64,000 bases of DNA, taken from contig NZ_KK211190.1 of assembly GCF_000620865.1 (NCBI RefSeq), positions 261,971 to 325,970 of the forward strand, written 5' to 3'. Each line of letters begins with the position of its first letter. The stretch's first letter is position 1. The notes beneath the pieces were generated by a model that ran no database searches, had not been told where the DNA came from, and was given only the letters and a program-made list of their open reading frames with translations. The position numbers and the translations under genes were made by a program. Positions 62,561-64,000 of this stretch are shown piece after piece. The stretch is from Exiguobacterium sibiricum 7-3. Lineage in GTDB: Bacteria > Bacillota > Bacilli > Exiguobacteriales > Exiguobacteriaceae.

Positions 62561-63208
62561 ATGAGATTTTTTATCGACACAGCAAACGTAGAGGATATTA
62601 AAAAAGCACATAAAATGGGGATTTTGGATGGGGTCACCACAAACCCGTCACTCGTCGCAAAAGAAGGCGTCGATTTCCATACACGCCTGCGTGAAATCTG
62701 TGAGATCGTCGGAGACGTCTCCGTCAGTGCCGAAGTCATTGCCCTCGATGCAGAAGGAATGATCCGGGAAGGGAAGGAACTTGCTCAGATTGCACCGAAC
62801 ATTACTGTAAAGGTTCCGATGACACCGGCAGGACTCGAAGCCGTTGCAGCACTTTCGAAAGAAAACATCACGACGAACGTCACATTGATCTTTAATCCGA
62901 ACCAAGCCCTGCTCGCAGCGCGTGCAGGTGCGACATACGTATCACCGTTCCTCGGTCGTCTGGATGATATCGGTCAAGATGGGATGGGACTGGTCGAAAC
63001 GATTGCTCAAATCTTCGTCATTCATGATATTCCGACACAAATCATCGCGGCTTCTGTCCGTAATCCGGTGCACGTCACGAATGCGGCACTCGCTGGGGCT
63101 GACATCGCGACGATTCCGCTCAATGTCATTGAGTCACTGACGCAACACCCGTTAACGACGCAAGGAATCGAACGTTTCCTCGCGGACTGGGAAAAAGCGC
63201 AGCAATAA
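62561..63208 (+). CDS. tal: Transaldolase, TalC/FSA small type
   Basis: A 215-residue aldolase of the small transaldolase (MipB/TalC) group. The N-terminal [13 protein letters not shown], the loop [13 protein letters not shown], and the Schiff-base Lys84 in ITVKVPMT are diagnostic. It moves a dihydroxyacetone unit in the pentose phosphate pathway or acts as fructose-6-phosphate aldolase; sequence alone does not separate these. AAAGGGGAAAG precedes the ATG. It corresponds to B. subtilis ywjH. Confidence 0.93.
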   Translation: MRFFIDTANVEDIKKAHKMGILDGVTTNPSLVAKEGVDFHTRLREICEIVGDVSVSAEVIALDAEGMIREGKELAQIAPNITVKVPMTPAGLEAVAALSKENITTNVTLIFNPNQALLAARAGATYVSPFLGRLDDIGQDGMGLVETIAQIFVIHDIPTQIIAASVRNPVHVTNAALAGADIATIPLNVIESLTQHPLTTQGIERFLADWEKAQQ

Positions 63209-63235
63209 AAGATTGTAGAGAAAGGTTGATGGAAT

Positions 63236-64000
63236 GTGGACATTTTGCATATCGTAGGACAACAGCGTCTTGAAGGAACCGTCATGATCAGTGGATCGAA
63301 ACAGAGTGCGATTCCGTGTCTCGCGGCAGCATTGCTGACCGATCAACAGGTCATTCTTGAGGGGGTACCGGACATTGGCGACGTTGCGACGATGATCCAA
63401 ATCATTGAGATGCTTGGAGCTGTCGTAACACGTCAAGGCGATATGGTGACGATTGACCCGAGTCATGTCGAACCGATGCCGCTCACAGGAGCAGATACAC
63501 GGAAGTTACGTGGATCGATTTACCTGATGAGTGTCCTCGCGGCACGATTCAAACAGGGGGTCGTCGGTCTGCCCGGTGGTTATGCCATCGGTCCTCGGCC
63601 GATTGATTTACACATCAAGGCATTAGAACGACTTGGTGTCGAGATGCGAAATGAACAAGGGGTTTACTACATGCATGTCGAAGAGTTGAAGGGAAACCGG
63701 ATTTATTTGGACCTTCCTTCATTCGGTGCGACAATCAGTGCTTTACTGGTCGCCGTCATGGCGGAAGGAACGACGGTCATTGAAAATGCAGCGTGTGATC
63801 CGGAAGTCATCGACGTCAGTACGATGTTGACGAACATGGGTGCGAGTGTCAAAGGTGCAGGGACCGATGAAATTCGAATCAAAGGCGTCAAGACGCTTCA
63901 AGGATGCCACCACACCTTGATTCCCGATCGAATGGAAGCAGGTACGTTCCTGGCAATGGGAGCAGTCCTCGGCCGTGTGACGGTCGATAATGTCATTCCG
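63236..64000 (+). CDS. murAB: UDP-N-acetylglucosamine 1-carboxyvinyltransferase-like protein MurA2 (partial)
   Basis: The first 255 residues of an EPSP-synthase-fold protein; it continues past the window. The order after transaldolase matches B. subtilis murAB (murZ). MurA adds enolpyruvyl from PEP to UDP-GlcNAc, the first peptidoglycan step. SGSKQS (Lys22), LRGSIYLM (Arg92) and GPRPIDLH (Arg121) align with MurA. The loop reads LPGGYAIG, with Tyr116 at the catalytic Cys115 position, and Gln23 replaces Asn23. The enzyme may be inactive or modified, and fosfomycin-insensitive. GTG 63236 has AAAGG 10 nt upstream. Confidence 0.9.
   Translation, partial: MDILHIVGQQRLEGTVMISGSKQSAIPCLAAALLTDQQVILEGVPDIGDVATMIQIIEMLGAVVTRQGDMVTIDPSHVEPMPLTGADTRKLRGSIYLMSVLAARFKQGVVGLPGGYAIGPRPIDLHIKALERLGVEMRNEQGVYYMHVEELKGNRIYLDLPSFGATISALLVAVMAEGTTVIENAACDPEVIDVSTMLTNMGASVKGAGTDEIRIKGVKTLQGCHHTLIPDRMEAGTFLAMGAVLGRVTVDNVIP

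Overview
The window looks like chromosomal DNA of a low-to-mid GC Gram-positive bacterium of the order Bacillales, most likely Exiguobacterium or a close relative. The genus is an inference from protein character and synteny and was not searched. Genes carry strong AGGAGG-type ribosome binding sites, and two blocks keep Bacillus subtilis gene order. Block 1 is tsaE-tsaB-rimI-tsaD ... ydiF (ABC-F), rex, tatA-tatC ... ydiK, ydiL, groES-groEL. Block 2 is rpoE, pyrG, ywjG, spo0F-like, fbaA, transaldolase, murA2. About 30 kb of lineage-specific genes lies between groEL and rpoE, and smaller insertions interrupt block 1.

Region 1 (1-11.1 kb): initiator tRNA-Met, the t6A tRNA-modification operon, a HAD hydrolase, a DedA/TVP38 membrane protein, a flavodoxin with a Fur-like box, and a divergent HxlR regulator / DoxX / flavin reductase module with two matching palindromes. 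These are followed by an ABC-F protein, Rex with a probable Rex box, and the Tat translocase. Region 2 (11.2-18.2 kb): a lone tRNA-Ala(GGC), a 1247-residue secreted lactocepin-like subtilase, and five tandem genes for related four-helix membrane proteins of unknown function. The five-gene array is the best candidate here for an undescribed system. Region 3 (18.2-23.2 kb): a siderophore ABC importer divergent from a ferredoxin/flavodoxin-type NADPH reductase, with two Fur boxes between them. Region 4 (23.3-28.1 kb): a glutamate-type symporter, an imperfect-palindrome repeat, ydiK, ydiL, and groESL behind a CIRCE operator.

Region 5 (28.2-57.8 kb) is accessory and envelope-rich. It holds a P-loop kinase-like gene and a streptothricin acetyltransferase relative, a HEAT-repeat protein, an LtaS-type synthase, a secreted protein, an OatA-like acyltransferase, a large orphan sensor kinase and a second copy of the repeat. 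It continues with a PCYCGC lipoprotein, a manganese ABC importer with MntR-like boxes divergent from mgtE, a teichoic-acid-type glycosyltransferase, a GGDEF / ion channel / GNAT-like operon, a DeoR / Gfo-Idh-MocA / UPF0303 operon, and an ArsR-controlled pair of small transporters.

Region 6 (57.9-64 kb): rpoE; pyrG with a leader that fits CTP-sensing reiterative attenuation; ywjG; a Spo0F-like receiver; fbaA; transaldolase; and a murA2 that runs off the right edge. This murA2 has Tyr where the catalytic Cys of MurA is expected.
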